A DNA stretch of 64,000 nucleotides from Diogma glabrata (taxonomy: Eukaryota; Arthropoda; Insecta; Diptera; Cylindrotomidae), in assembly GCA_963693315.1 (NCBI GenBank), contig OY856186.1, positions 73,943,475-74,007,474 of the forward strand, given 5' to 3'. Below are positions 47,381 to 59,187 of this stretch, piece after piece. The translations under genes and the position numbers were made by a program. The notes under the pieces are model-generated. The model saw only the letters and a list, made by a program, of their open reading frames with translations. It searched no databases and had not been told where the DNA came from. Positions within the stretch are counted from its first letter, which is position 1; each line of letters begins with the position of its first letter.

Positions 47381-49970
47381 AAAAAAAGGTTTTTAATCAA
47401 TTTTGATCAACGTTATCAATTCGTTTTCAATGAAAATATTTTAATTAAAATTGGCATTATTTCTTTTTCGCTTTATTCCTTTTGATTATTGAATATGTTA
47501 GGATCAATTTACCATTCGATCTTCATTAAAAACAATTATGTTCAATATTTTCATTTTGTACTTCCAATAATTGAGCGTTTATTAATCAATAGAATAACTA
47601 TAGTTAAGAATAAATTTTAATTGATATAAACTTTTCTTATTTAGTTCATGAAAAATAATGAAACGATAATGGTGTCAAGATTTCTCATTAAAAAAGTGGC
47701 CAGAATATAAGGTTCTTGGTTCTTTGGCAATCCGTTAAATCCGTTTCACAATTCTGTGAAAAAAAACTTTTTTTATTAAATAATAAATTTGTTGTATAAA
47801 CGAATTTGCCGATAAACCATAAAATATTGTTCAAAACTCATCCAACTACCGTACAATTAATGAGTTGCCTGAATTTGTTATTATTTAATCAAATCAATTA
47901 TTGCTATTCATATTGAATAACTCTTTCAATATATTTACGTGACTATCAATAAACCCAATAGCTCTATTTACTTTTCATTCAATGCAACCACAAAGAAAAC
48001 AAATTGTATAATTTCTATGGAATAACGAAAAAATAAACATTTAACTTTCCACGAAAATTGAGTTAAAATTCTTCTTTATAATAGAATGAGTAATGATCAC
48101 CAAAAACATTTTGTTTGTTTTAAATTAAGTTCTACTTTTCACCTTCAAGAAAATTTTTTCTGAATAATTTATTTTAATTTTTAAACATGCGTGCCACAGG
48201 TCAATCATATCTAAAATGAAAATCTTGTCGGTACAGTTTCCTTTTATTTTTTTAAGACGTTAGATAATACGTATTTGCCCCGAAATATTATAAAATTTGG
48301 TCTAATTTCAGTAAGGTCGTTCGATAAAAATTGGAATGTGTTGTTGATAAATGGACTTTTGGACGAACGTAATTCGCGAAAAATGTGTTGAATATTAATA
48401 AAAATCAAATAAATTTGATCTGTAAGGTTTTGTATTCATGTTACCATATTTTCTGATATTAACCTTAGGTTAAACATTTGTGAACATGCACGAATATTGG
48501 TTGCTCATTTTTTCTTTAAAGTTTACCAACTGAAATTCTTTAGAAACTACTTTCATAACATTAACACACAATATAAAGTATTTAAAGTAATTAAGTTCAA
48601 GTTCAAAATCAAAACCAATTTTCTTTCTGTTTTCGTATAAATATACAATTAATAGCTGTGTAAGTTCATGGAAAATCAATAATGGACATAAATGGACTAG
48701 TGCTTAGAAATTTCAGAATATGATTTCTCAAATCAATTTATTATTTCATCGATTTTTGATATTCAATGTCATATTGAAATACGAACTAGAAAATTTTTGG
48801 GGTTGATGTTTTATTAATGAACAATTACTTAATTTTGATGAACTTGATTAATTTTAATGAAAATCTTAACAAAGAAACAGTCAATCAGACTCCAATAACA
48901 AGCACTTCGAGGAATAAACAAATAAATTTGGGGTTTTTCAAAACGCATTACCCATCCGTTCAATTCTAGTGAATTATAATTTTCCTGTATTATGGTTAAA
49001 CCCAGCTTTCGTATGGATCTTGAATTTATCTTTCACTTTTTAAAACTGGCATGCTTGATAAAATTTTATACCTGACGTCTTGTGTTTTATTTTTGGTACT
49101 TTTTAAAAAAAACTCTGTATACATCGCAAAATTCTAAAAAAAATTACAATGTTTTTCAAATTAAGTGCCCTTTCATATGATATCTCACATACCTGGGTTT
49201 TAAATGGTGTTTTTCCCGCTTCTGATTCCCACTCCCTTAATAAATACGATTATGAGTATTTTACAGTTCGCTATATTTTCCGTTAAAAACTAAAAAGTGA
49301 CCACTTTTTCTATAACTCCAAAAACTATTTCTATTATTTAGATTCGCAACTAAGCGGGGAAATAAAATTTGAAAAAACGCTATTATTCAAAATTATAGGA
49401 AAAAATTGGTGGTGAAAATTCTAAAATACATTTTTAAAGGATACTGGACTAACTAAAGCCCTTTCATAGTGTCATATGATACCCTACTTGACTCGGTAAA
49501 AAAGGGATTTTGTTAAAGGGAACGCTGCCCTGTAAAACAAACGAAAACAACTTTATTTTTTTTAATTGTTATCTTGAGTGGACAAGTTAGTTTTATACGC
49601 ATCTCAAATTTTAGGCCATATAAAGTTCATAGTTTACGAGATAATATAATTTTCAACACACGTCTTACTCTCACCAATAGTGTTCCGTATAAAAAACAGA
49701 ACCCTAAAAATACACTTTTTTATAAAATCAATTTTGAATATTCCGTTATTTTTCTGAATTACTGTTATCAATTCTTTTTCTTTTATTTCCATACATTTTG
49801 CCATTTAACTTTAAAATCGGCTTAGTAGTTTTCGATGTAGAGCCATTTCATTACACCAGAATCGAGCAATTTTTTGATTTTTCATCACCATGTATCTTAA
49901 GACAGGGTTAAAAAATAAAAAACACGAAATTTTTTTTTTATCGATGTCAACTAAGTCCAATACGTAAAAA
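47381..49970. other. Unassigned AT-rich region with a dispersed repeat at its end
   Basis: No gene. The segment at about 49820-49960 (GTAGAGCCATTTCATTACAC, then GAGCAATTTTTTGATTTTTC) reappears inverted at about 62530-62660, so it is a dispersed repeat. Confidence 0.45.
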
Positions 49971-51694
49971 TATGGAGGGGCTGAAATCTCAAGCTCTGAG
50001 ATATCAAGACTTCGGTCTGGGTTAAGGATTTTGATATAGTTTTCGGCAACAAAACTTTTATGAGGACATGGTTTTTAGTTTTGGGCAGCGATGAATATCA
50101 AACATAACTCTTTGTTAAAGTACAAGTATTCAGAGATAGACTCTGTTTAAAAATTTATTACAAAACTAACACGAAACATCAATACGTTGCCGGATAATTA
50201 TAATCAAAATTCCAAAAATATTGTTAAATTAAATAAAATCAAACTTTTTCAAAATTCCAAAAATATTCTAAAAATTAGAATGAAATCAAATATTTAAACT
50301 TTTTCTAAATTCTGATGATATGCCAAAAATTCTTAAAAATTCGAACTTTTCCAAAATTCTAAAAATATTGCAAAAATTATTACACATCAAAAATTAAAAC
50401 TTTTTTCAAAATTCCAAAAATTATAATAATATCAAAAATTAAAAATTTTTCAAAATTCTAAAAATATTTCAAAAATTCTTACAAAATCAAAAATTAAAAC
50501 TTTTGCCGAAATTCTAAAAATATTGCAAAAATTATTACAAAATCAAAAATACAAACTTTTTCAAAATTCCAAAAATATTTCAAAAACTACAACAAATTCA
50601 AAAATTTCCATGTCCAATTTCATTTTAAATTACATTTACGTCATAAAAACAGCTACATTTTTTTTCCCAAAATATTGGCTAAAAAATTAAATGAAATCAT
50701 TTTTTGACACACTTGACATTATTTTTTGACAAACTTATAATGCCATAATTCTCTATAATAATAATAAAATATCATGTCATACGAACTATTAATTTTATTT
50801 TTTTCTAAAAAAATTGGGTAAAAAATAAATAAAAACCTTTCTTTTGACACACTTGACAACATTTTTTGACAAACTTATAATGCCATAATTCTCAACAATT
50901 TATTTTTTTTCCAAAAAATTGGGTAAAAAACTAAATAAAAATCTTTTGACACACTTGACAACATTTTGTTGACAAACTTATAATGCCATAATTCTCAATA
51001 ATAATAATAAAATTTTATTTTAAACAAACAATTTTATTTCCAAAAAATTGGGTAAAAAAAAATAAAAATCTTTCTTTTGACACACTTGACAACACTTTTT
51101 TGACAAACTTATAATGCCATAATTCTCAATAATAATAATAAAACTTCATTTCAAACAAACAATTAATTTTATATTTTTTTCCAAAAAATTAGATAAAAAA
51201 ATAAATAAAAATCTTTCTTTTGACACACTTGACAACTTTTTTTTGACAAACTTATAATGCAATAATCTAGTTTTTGATCTCACATACCAATCCCGACCAT
51301 CAAGATTTCTCCAAATTCAATGTTCCTACTCGTAATCACTTAAAATGAACGTTTTTTAAGCCAAAAATATGCAAATTTCCTTGTTTTGACACACATAATG
51401 ATTTTTTTGACACACTTCCGGTACAGTTATCGAACACAGCGTCCTTTCGGACCTGTCCCTTGAGTATACCTATTTTTAGAAAAAAAAAATTTTGAAATCC
51501 CTCCAGTGGATTTCCCTGCAGCGTAGGTAATGACGGCCGGCCGGACGGCCGGCCGACAGACAGACATACATTTTTTTTTTTGCTTTTTTAGAATCAGGAG
51601 GTCCTAAAACGTCGAGAAATGTCAAAAAAAGTGGGGGTAAGAATTTCACTTTGAGCTCATGAATGTAATACTTAGGTCTTTCAGACCGAAGTAA
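49971..51694 (-). mobile_element. Satellite-bearing repeat family, copy 2 (most complete)
   Basis: Minus-strand orientation, about 1.72 kb. The palindromic start (CTTCGGTCTGAAAGACC) is at 51694-51675, the GC-rich GGCCGGCCGTCCGGCCGGCC-type block at about 51535-51555, five 140 bp satellite units at 51260-50650, and the 50-60 bp minisatellite at 50620-50200. The end is at 50130-49971 (GGCAACGTATTGATG, CATGTCCTCATAAAAG, CCTTAACCCAGACCGAAGTC, TTTCAGCCCCTCCATA). CTTCGGTCTG near the start and CAGACCGAAG near the end are inverted. Confidence 0.8.
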
Positions 51695-53256
51695 TATGGA
51701 GGGGCTGAAATCTCAAATTCTGAGATATAAAGACTTCGGTCTGGGTTAAGGATTTTGATATAGTTTTCGGCAAAAAATTTTTATGAGGACATGGTTTTTA
51801 GTTTTTGGCAGCGATGTATATCAAACATAACTTTTTGTTAAGGTACATGTATTTTTTATACGTGTAGTTTAGATATGTATTACAAAACTAACACGAAACA
51901 TCAATACGTTGTCGGAAAATTATAACAGATCATAAATTAACACAATTTAGTGAAAAGATTACACAAGCAGCAGCTTGCTTGCACTCAAAAACCTCTCCAT
52001 TTAGCGTTTCGAGAAAATATTTCAAAATCACAAATTCATATTTCTTTCAAAATTCCAAAAATATTGTAAAAATTAAATAAAATCAAAAATTTAAACATTT
52101 TTACAACAAAATTCTAAAAATATTTAAAAAATTATTACAAAATCAAAGATTAGAACTTTTTTCAAAAACTCTAAAAATATATATTATAACAAAATGAAAA
52201 ATTGAAACTTTTTCCGAAATTATAAAAATTATAATAAAATCAAAAATTAAAAATTCTGAAAATATTCCGAAAATTCTTACAAAATCAAAAATTGAAACTT
52301 TTTTAAAAATTCTAAAAACATATATAAAATACAAAAATTCTATTTTTTTTCTAAATTCTAATAATATTCCCAAAATTACTAAAAATTCAAAAATTCAAAC
52401 TTTTTCCAAAACTAAAAATATTGCAAAAATTATAACAATATTTAACAATATTTAAAATTTTTCAAAATTCTAAAAATATTCCAAAAATTCTTACAAAATC
52501 ACAAACTGAAACTTTTCCAAAATTCCAAAAATATTTCAAAAACTATAACAAATTCAATAATTTCCATGTTCAATTATATTTTCCGTAAACAAACAGCTAG
52601 TGTTTTTTTCCAAAAAATTATCTAAAAAAATAAATGAAATCATTTCACACATTTGACAATAATTTTTTGACAAACTTATAATGCAATAAAATTCTCAATA
52701 ATAATAATTTCATGTTCATTATACATTTCATTTCATACAAATAACTAATTTTATTTTTTTCTAAAAAAATAAATGAAAATCATTATTGGACAGACTTGAC
52801 ATTATTTTTTTGACTAACTTATAATTCTCAATAATAATAATAAAATTTCATGTCGTACAAATAATTCCTTTTATTTTTCCAAAAAATTGGGTAAAAATAA
52901 ATAAAAATCTTTCTTTTGACAAGCTTGACAACATTTTTTTGACAAACTTACAATGCCATAATTCTCCATAATAATAATAAAATTTCATAACAAATAAATA
53001 ATTAATTTTATTTTTTTCCAAAAAATTGGGTAAAAAAATAAATAAAAATCTTTCTTTTGACACTCTTGACAACATTTTTTGACAAACTTATAATACCATA
53101 ATTCTCAATAATAATAATGAAATTTCATGTCGTACAAATAATTAATTTTATTTTTTTCCAAAAAATTGGATAAAAAAATAAATAAAAATCTTTCTTTTGA
53201 CATATTTGACAACATTTTTTTGACAAACTTATAATGCCATAATGCTCAATTTCAGT
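51695..53256 (-). mobile_element. Satellite-bearing repeat family, copy 3 (5'-truncated)
   Basis: Directly abuts copy 2, same orientation: its CTCCATA end touches the TTACTTCGG start of copy 2. The minisatellite is at 52560-52020 and about five 140 bp units at 53250-52620. The start region with the GC block is absent. It carries an extra ~120 bp (51930-52040; GCTTGCACTCAAAAACC, TCGAGAAAATATTTC) that is also in copy 4 but not in copies 1 and 2. Confidence 0.75.
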
Positions 53257-53629
53257 TGATTTTTTGATTCGGTACAAGTAACATCAAAAATTTTATATTC
53301 TTGCAAATAAAAAATATAATCGAATAAAGAAAAATTATAGAAATTAAAGTGAAATTATTATACGAGATCGGTTTATTTGTGTAGTGGATACTAAAAAAAT
53401 TCAATGGTTTATTCTTCTGAATAAAATCAAATATAAAATATCATCTAAAATACATTTTTTAATTAAACTTGTACTAACACAGAAAAATGTGTGAATAATA
53501 TAGGTCAGTTTTCAATTGAAGGGAAAATATTCTTTTTTTTAAAAAAAATTATTCCTTGAACAGTGTTGATCGATTTAAATAAAATAGATCAAACTACAAA
53601 TCTGAAATTTAAACAATAATGTGCCATAC
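53257..53629. other. Spacer, nothing seen
   Basis: AT-rich sequence between the satellite-bearing repeat and LINE D. Confidence 0.4.
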
Positions 53630-56137
53630 AACTGTTTCATATACGTGATTTGTGTAGCTGTAATTACATAATGAATTCTTCTTGTAAAACGTGTAGTGAA
53701 AAATAGATCGCACTTCAAAAAATGATAACATTCAATGTTTACTATGCAAAAAAATGTTCCATTTTGCTTCTGAAAATTCTGCAAATAGTGATAATAAAAA
53801 TCAGTGGAAATGCCAAGGTTGTGTTTCAGGCTATGGAGATAAAAGTGATTATAATACATCTAAAATTTAAAATCAAACTGTGAGTAAAACGTTAACCTCA
53901 GTTAAAAATGATATTGATGCATTAAAGTTGAGTCATGATGAATTCTTAAACTCACTCAAAGCTCTCGAGGTCATTTAACTACAACAAAATAGTTTTAGAG
54001 ATACTTTAAACTCTATAACCGTGAAATTTGACAGTATTCTGCTACTAGAAAAAAGGATTGATATGAATGAAGATAAAATTGCTGTACTAGAAAAAGAAAA
54101 TAAAGAAATGACAAGCGGCTTAAATATGTCTTCATTACGTTGCGAGTTATTAGAAAAACACTGTTATTCTTAATTTGCAAATACATGGTGTTCCAGTTGC
54201 AAAAAATGAAAACTTAATCCAAGTTGCGTTGAAAATTTTTGAATTTTATGGATACCAAATAACACCAGCTGAAATAAAATATATTTATCGAAATAAGTCG
54301 AAATCGAATTCAAAACCAATTACGGTAGAATTTGTTTCGAAATATAGTAAACAACAAACCTTACAACTAGCAAAAATAAAAAAAACTTCAAAGCATCTAT
54401 CATTGGTTTCAAGCAAGATACAAATATAATTTTAACGGATTTCTTACCACAGCATAAAAAAAATTTATTACATCAAGCGAAAACATTATTGCAACAACAA
54501 GAAGACCCTAACAGGTTCAAATATGTATGGGCTAAACATGGGAATGTGTACTGTAAGCAGAATGATGATACTGATGTCGATAAAATTTCCTCATCAATTG
54601 ATTTGAACAAAATAAAGAATAACTAAATATCTTAGTCTTAGAAATTAACTTATATTTTTCATTTTATAATTTTCGGTTTGTTTTTCTTTCAATTAATTCT
54701 TCATCTTATAAACTTATTATTGAATTAAAATTTTGTATTTGAAATAGTTAATTTATTTGTATTTTTAGTATGACTTTTACAGATTTATATTACCAAAATT
54801 CGAGAGGCTTGAAAACTAAACTAAAAAATTTCAAACTAGCGGTTCAGGAAAACAATTTTGAAATAATTTGCTTAACGGAAACGTGGCTAAATGATTCAAT
54901 TAGTTTGAATGAAGCATTTGATGACAGGTATTTAGGTGTTAGAAAAGATAGAAATCTTGATTTACATAATAGAAGTGATGGTGGTGGTGCACATAAAAAA
55001 TTATAATTTGTTGAATTACATGAAATAAATTCTTTAGCTTTTGATGATGTTTGGGTCAAAATAAGCTTACAAACGGTTGTATTTATGCTGTGTATATTTT
55101 AACTGTAGTATACAATTTGATGATTATAAATTATTTTAAGACCATCTGTCACATATAATAAATTCAACGAGTGAAAGTTCACCAACCTCCCCACTATAAA
55201 TTATAATGTTCATAGAAGTATACTATTACTTTCCAAAATTGATCAATATCATCCACCATTGTTTGTTCGCCTTAGTTCAGTAAAAATTAAAAGCCAAGCA
55301 TGTTATTCATTTCTTTCCATAAATTTAAAAAAAGTAGATTTCAATTTAGTTTCATCAAAGTTGGATTTAATCGATTGGAATTTGATTTTGATTTACCTAT
55401 TAATAAAGCAATTGAAATATTCTACGATAAGTTATTGTTAATTATCACACCCTATATAACAAGACCTAAGCCCGTACTCAAGAAATTTCCAATCTGGTAT
55501 TCGCATCATTTGAAGATACTTATAAAGCAAATGGAAAAAATTAGACTTAAATGTAATATATATGAAAATCCGGGAGATTTAATCTTAATGTTATACTCTA
55601 TACTTAGAACAGAGGTTAAGAATGAACTTAAGATTTGTTTTGATACATACACTTTCTCTATGGAACAATCTATGTATAACAGGCCAAAAAGCCTATGGGA
55701 TTATAATAAAGCTTTGAGAACCAAAACTAGTTATCCCTCGGTAATGTATCTTGGAAATAAATACTCAAATCAACCAAATGAAATATGTAACTTATTTGCT
55801 GAGAATTTTCAATCAATTTTTTCAAAAAGTTCTACAACATTAACTACAGTAATTTCCAATCAACAAAATCAAAATTTTAACACAATAAGCAACGATAAAG
55901 TAATTCTCATTACATCTCAACTTGATTGTGATAAAGGTCCTGGTCCAGATTTAATTACGAATGCCTTTATTAAGAATTTAAAAACCTTTCTAGCCACACC
56001 ATTATCAATTTTATTCAACTTATCTCTTTGTGGCGAACATTTAAATTTAAAAAAATGTTTTCAAAATTTTAATTGTAGCAAGCGAATTTTTTTACCGTTT
56101 AAAATTAAAAAAAAACAAGATAGTTTTATATAGAGTT
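53630..56137 (+). mobile_element. LINE D: two-ORF non-LTR retrotransposon, truncated
   Basis: ORF1 remnant 53680-54625, frames shifting. A PHD-like Cys finger (CKTCSEK, then IQCLLCKKMFHFAS, then WKCQGC) is followed by a coiled coil (KRIDMNEDKIAVLEKENKEM). Next comes an RRM-like part at 54175-54429 (NLQIHGVPVAKNENLIQVAL) and a basic end (FLPQHKKNLLHQAKTLLQQQ). ORF2 starts at 54770 (MTFTDLYYQNSRGLKTKLKN, then ICLTETWLN, the endonuclease N-terminus). The endonuclease middle is mostly lost. Linker and RT start lie at 55300-56100 (SLWDYNKALRTK, LDCDKGPGPDLITNAFIKNL). The frame ends where a palindrome and later insertions begin. PHD-finger ORF1s are known in CR1-type elements, which I favour. Confidence 0.8.
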
Positions 56138-56138
56138 A

Positions 56139-56342
56139 AGCCGCAATTAGACTATTGCAGAACTCTGCAATACTTCTGCAATAGTCGTGCAATGATAGTG
56201 TGTAAAATATTCATTGCAGAAAAGTTTGGCAATGAACTCATTGCAAAACATTGAGTTCATTGCCAAACTTTTCTGCAATGAATATTTTACACACTACCAT
56301 TGCAGAAATATTGCAGAGTTCTGCAATAGTCTAATTGCGGCT
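56139..56342. mobile_element. Palindromic Harbinger-like MITE with TTA target duplication
   Basis: Ends AGCCGCAATTAGACTATTGC and its exact complement, flanked by TTA on both sides. Arms of about 100 bp with a short centre and few mismatches (ACTCATTGCAAAACATTGAG region). A 3 bp TTA/TAA target is typical of PIF/Harbinger. A related end is at 18738. Confidence 0.75.
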
Positions 56343-56345
56343 TTA

Positions 56346-57615
56346 CAGAGGTAAAAGTAATATTACCCATGGTAAAATTACCGGTAAAATTGGTAATATT
56401 ACGTAATATTACTTAGGCTTGGTAAAATTGGAATAAAATTTGAATAATCTTTATTTACTAAAACTTAAAGTTTGTGCTTTTTTGTTGAAAATTGTTTGCA
56501 CATTGTTGTGAGAATATCTCAGCTGATCGATCGATTTTCAGCTAAAAACTCATAAATGTAGATAATTTTAATGTCTTTACGTGTTGCCACAAAGTAGAGT
56601 ACTTTAGCAAACATTTATTTTATCTACTGGTGTCGATCGGTGGGTTGGGATGGGTAGTTTTTCCCTGATTTTGACCGTTTCCTGATTATCCGTGTTAATC
56701 ACCCTCAAAGGTCACTCGTGTAGTAATTTTGTGCTTCTTCCAATTATACATTGTACGATCAGCAGCAACAGAACCGTAACCGCAACAAACCATTATCAAT
56801 GCTTCGTTGTAAATTTTTGCTGTGAAACGCACGTTCATATATAAATATTCCTTGCGTTTTTAAAGACTATATTCAGCAATTTGCGATTTATATTTTCCCA
56901 TGAACGAGAAAGAAACAATGTATGAATTAGATTTGGATGTAAACGTGTTGCACACGTAATTAATACATTTATCCCAGTGTCGGCCGTGGCAAGTGTTGTA
57001 CGCCAAAAGTGACATGTGTAACGCCGTTGAATATTCTCAATTGCAGGAAAAGCGTTGAACCGGGTTCATTTTCAAACCACATGCGATGAATAAAGCTTGA
57101 AAGCGATCCATTGCGTACAGACTAAATAAAGTAAGTTTCATTGAAAATGCTTGGTTATCTGTCAATTTGATCTGTGCATTTGAGCCATTGAAATGCATTT
57201 CTACTTCTATTTGATGTGTTATACCTAAACATTTTCGAATACGGCAGTGTTTTCAAAAACGCATAATTTTACATAACAGTGAAGAATGCAGTTATCGTTG
57301 AAGCCGGTATGTTCAGGATTTGTTGCATTTGTTGCAAGAATTTGACGTTGTTGCATATGTATTTTCCTGTCTATAATAATCTGCGAGTGAGGATATTTAC
57401 CCTCGATAATAATATATTTGATATGCATTTTATGTTTTTATAAACTAGAAATGATTGTGATAGTCATCAATTTTGAATTAAATGAAATTGCAACTATATT
57501 TAAATGTTTTGAAAAAGTTTTGTATTTTACCAATATTACCAATTTTACCAATCTTGCCGGTAATTTTACGGTAAAATTACCACAAATATATTTTACCGGT
57601 AAATTTACATCTGTA
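56346..57615. mobile_element. Non-autonomous element with CAGAGGTAAA / TTTACATCTG ends
   Basis: The left end, CAGAGGTAAAAGTAATATTACC, and right end, GGTAAATTTACATCTG, are imperfect inverted repeats. GGTAAAATTACCGGTAAAAT-like words near both ends (56371-56400, 57515-57600) form further inverted copies. About 1.27 kb with no ORF over 80 codons. CAG...CTG termini would fit hAT elements, but the target duplication is not clean. Confidence 0.55.
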
Positions 57616-57688
57616 TAATAGAGTTCTGGTTTTTCTTTTTTTGAATACACTTTATTCAAAAAAAGAAAAACCAGAACTCTATATAAAA

Positions 57689-58489
57689 CTTAGATTATAA
57701 AATACACAGGATAAGTAATATCTTTTTAAGTTGAAGTTATTTGTAATTACATAAAGTAGTGTGCGATTTTAACGTGATAGTATTTGCACTGAAAAAACAC
57801 AGTAGCCTAGAAATTTAAATATCATCGAGGTTTTCCCTTTCTTGACAGAATATGCTTACAAAATAACAGACTTATGTAGAAATTTTGTATATAACATTTT
57901 TACCGATTGGAGAATGACCAACCTTATTCAATTTTATTTTATGTTTGTCAAAAGTATTTCGATTAAAATAAAACTGATAATATTAAAACTGAAAATTTGA
58001 CCCTAACTAAAATTTTATTATGTACGCTTTGGTTTTGTTTTCATTTAAACTAAATTTAAAATGAAATGGATATTGTTTATATGGTTTACTGTTTCAGGTT
58101 TTGTTTTAATTTAGAATGCAATTAAAATGAAATATATATTATTTGGCAGTTGCTTCTTTCTGGCAATAGAAGAGTAATAATATATTTTTTTTATATAAAT
58201 GGAAAGAGATAAAAATGCTGCATGGGACCCTGTATTTTTGTATTTATTTTTACAGGAGCCTTTTCTTTTGTGGAAATTATTTTCAATGCAAAATTTGAAT
58301 TTAAAAAAAAGCTTCAATTTTTTTTATAGTTTTATCATAGAGAAACATATATAGAGAGACGTAACCTCTATTCACACAAATTGTATATAGAATACTGATA
58401 ATACAAATAAAAGTACAACCAGAGATGAAAGGTTAAGCAATATACAAATTTTACAAATTATACATTGCATTCTTTCTGTCTTATATGAA
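57689..58489. other. Spacer, nothing seen
   Basis: AT-rich with no gene or repeat recognised. Confidence 0.4.
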
Positions 58490-59187
58490 ACAATAAACAA
58501 AGCAAATCAAAATAAAAAAATGAGAATTTATATTTGAAAGAGAAATATTTCTTTTGCTTTATTTTCTATTTTACTTTTACTTAAATACGAAAAAATACGA
58601 TAATTATAAAATAGAAAATAAAAAAAAAGTACTCGTATGTATGAGTGTTTAAATATATAAGGTGCGTTCGATTTGACTGAAACAACTGAAAAAACAACAA
58701 CAATTGCATTTAATTTTTCAGTTGCTTCAGTTGTTTCAGTCAAATCGAACACGGCTATAATTTAAGGATTGTTTTGGGATGATAATTTTTTATATTTAAC
58801 AAATATAATTTCATTCATTGATAATTTTTTGTTTTTGTATATTTTCTATTTTACTTTTACTTAAATACGAAAAAATACGATAATTATAAAATAGAAAAAG
58901 TACTCGTATGTATGAGTTTTTAAATATATAATTTAAGGATTGTGTTGTGATGATAATTTTTTGTTTTTGTATATTGAAGAAGCAAATGATTGAATTTGTT
59001 ATTTGGGTTACGAATTGTTTGTTTTGTTGTCAAGATTTTTTATTTATTTTTTCATCTCTTTTTAAATGGATTTGAACTATATTAAGTTTTTATTGTCCTA
59101 GGTCGATGACTTTAGATTTTAGAATATATCAATTTAGTTTGGTCAGAGTTTGATTTAAATTGATTCATTTGGTCGTGTTTGATATAA
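58490..59187 (+). repeat. Duplicated AT-rich segment, copy A region
   Basis: Two local direct repeats of a ~90 bp phrase (TATTTTCTATTTTACTTTTA, AAATACGATAATTATAAAAT, GTACTCGTATGTATGAG) at 58557-58660 and 58847-58940. A weaker relative of the whole segment lies at 60461-60860 (AATCAAAATAAAAAA, then TTTCTTTTGCTTTAT, then TTTGGTCAGA-ATTGATTTAA). No coding potential. Confidence 0.6.
58660..58755. mobile_element. 96 bp MITE with empty-site partner nearby
   Basis: Inverted ends CGTTCGATTTGACTGAAACA and TGTTTCAGTCAAATCGAACA. Flanked by TATA at 58656-58659 and 58756-58759. The sister repeat at 58926-58945 reads AAATATATAATTTAAGG with no insert, i.e. the unoccupied site. Confidence 0.8.

Larger units (their letters stand above)
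56122..57688. repeat. Hairpin palindrome split by nested insertions
   Basis: The right-hand hairpin has perfect 28 bp arms at 57621-57648 and 57654-57681 with a 5 bp loop. The arm would extend further outward: AACTCTATATAAAAC at 57674-57688 is the complement of GTTTTATATAGAGTT at 56122-56136. The original palindrome was therefore split at its left arm by the inserted DNA at 56138-57618. An imperfect direct repeat flanks the insertion (TATATAGAGTT left, TATAATAGAGTT right). Confidence 0.6.

Noticed and set aside
52143..53075. Phe/Ile/Lys-rich minus-strand frames
   Set aside because: They are read-through of the satellite and minisatellite arrays.
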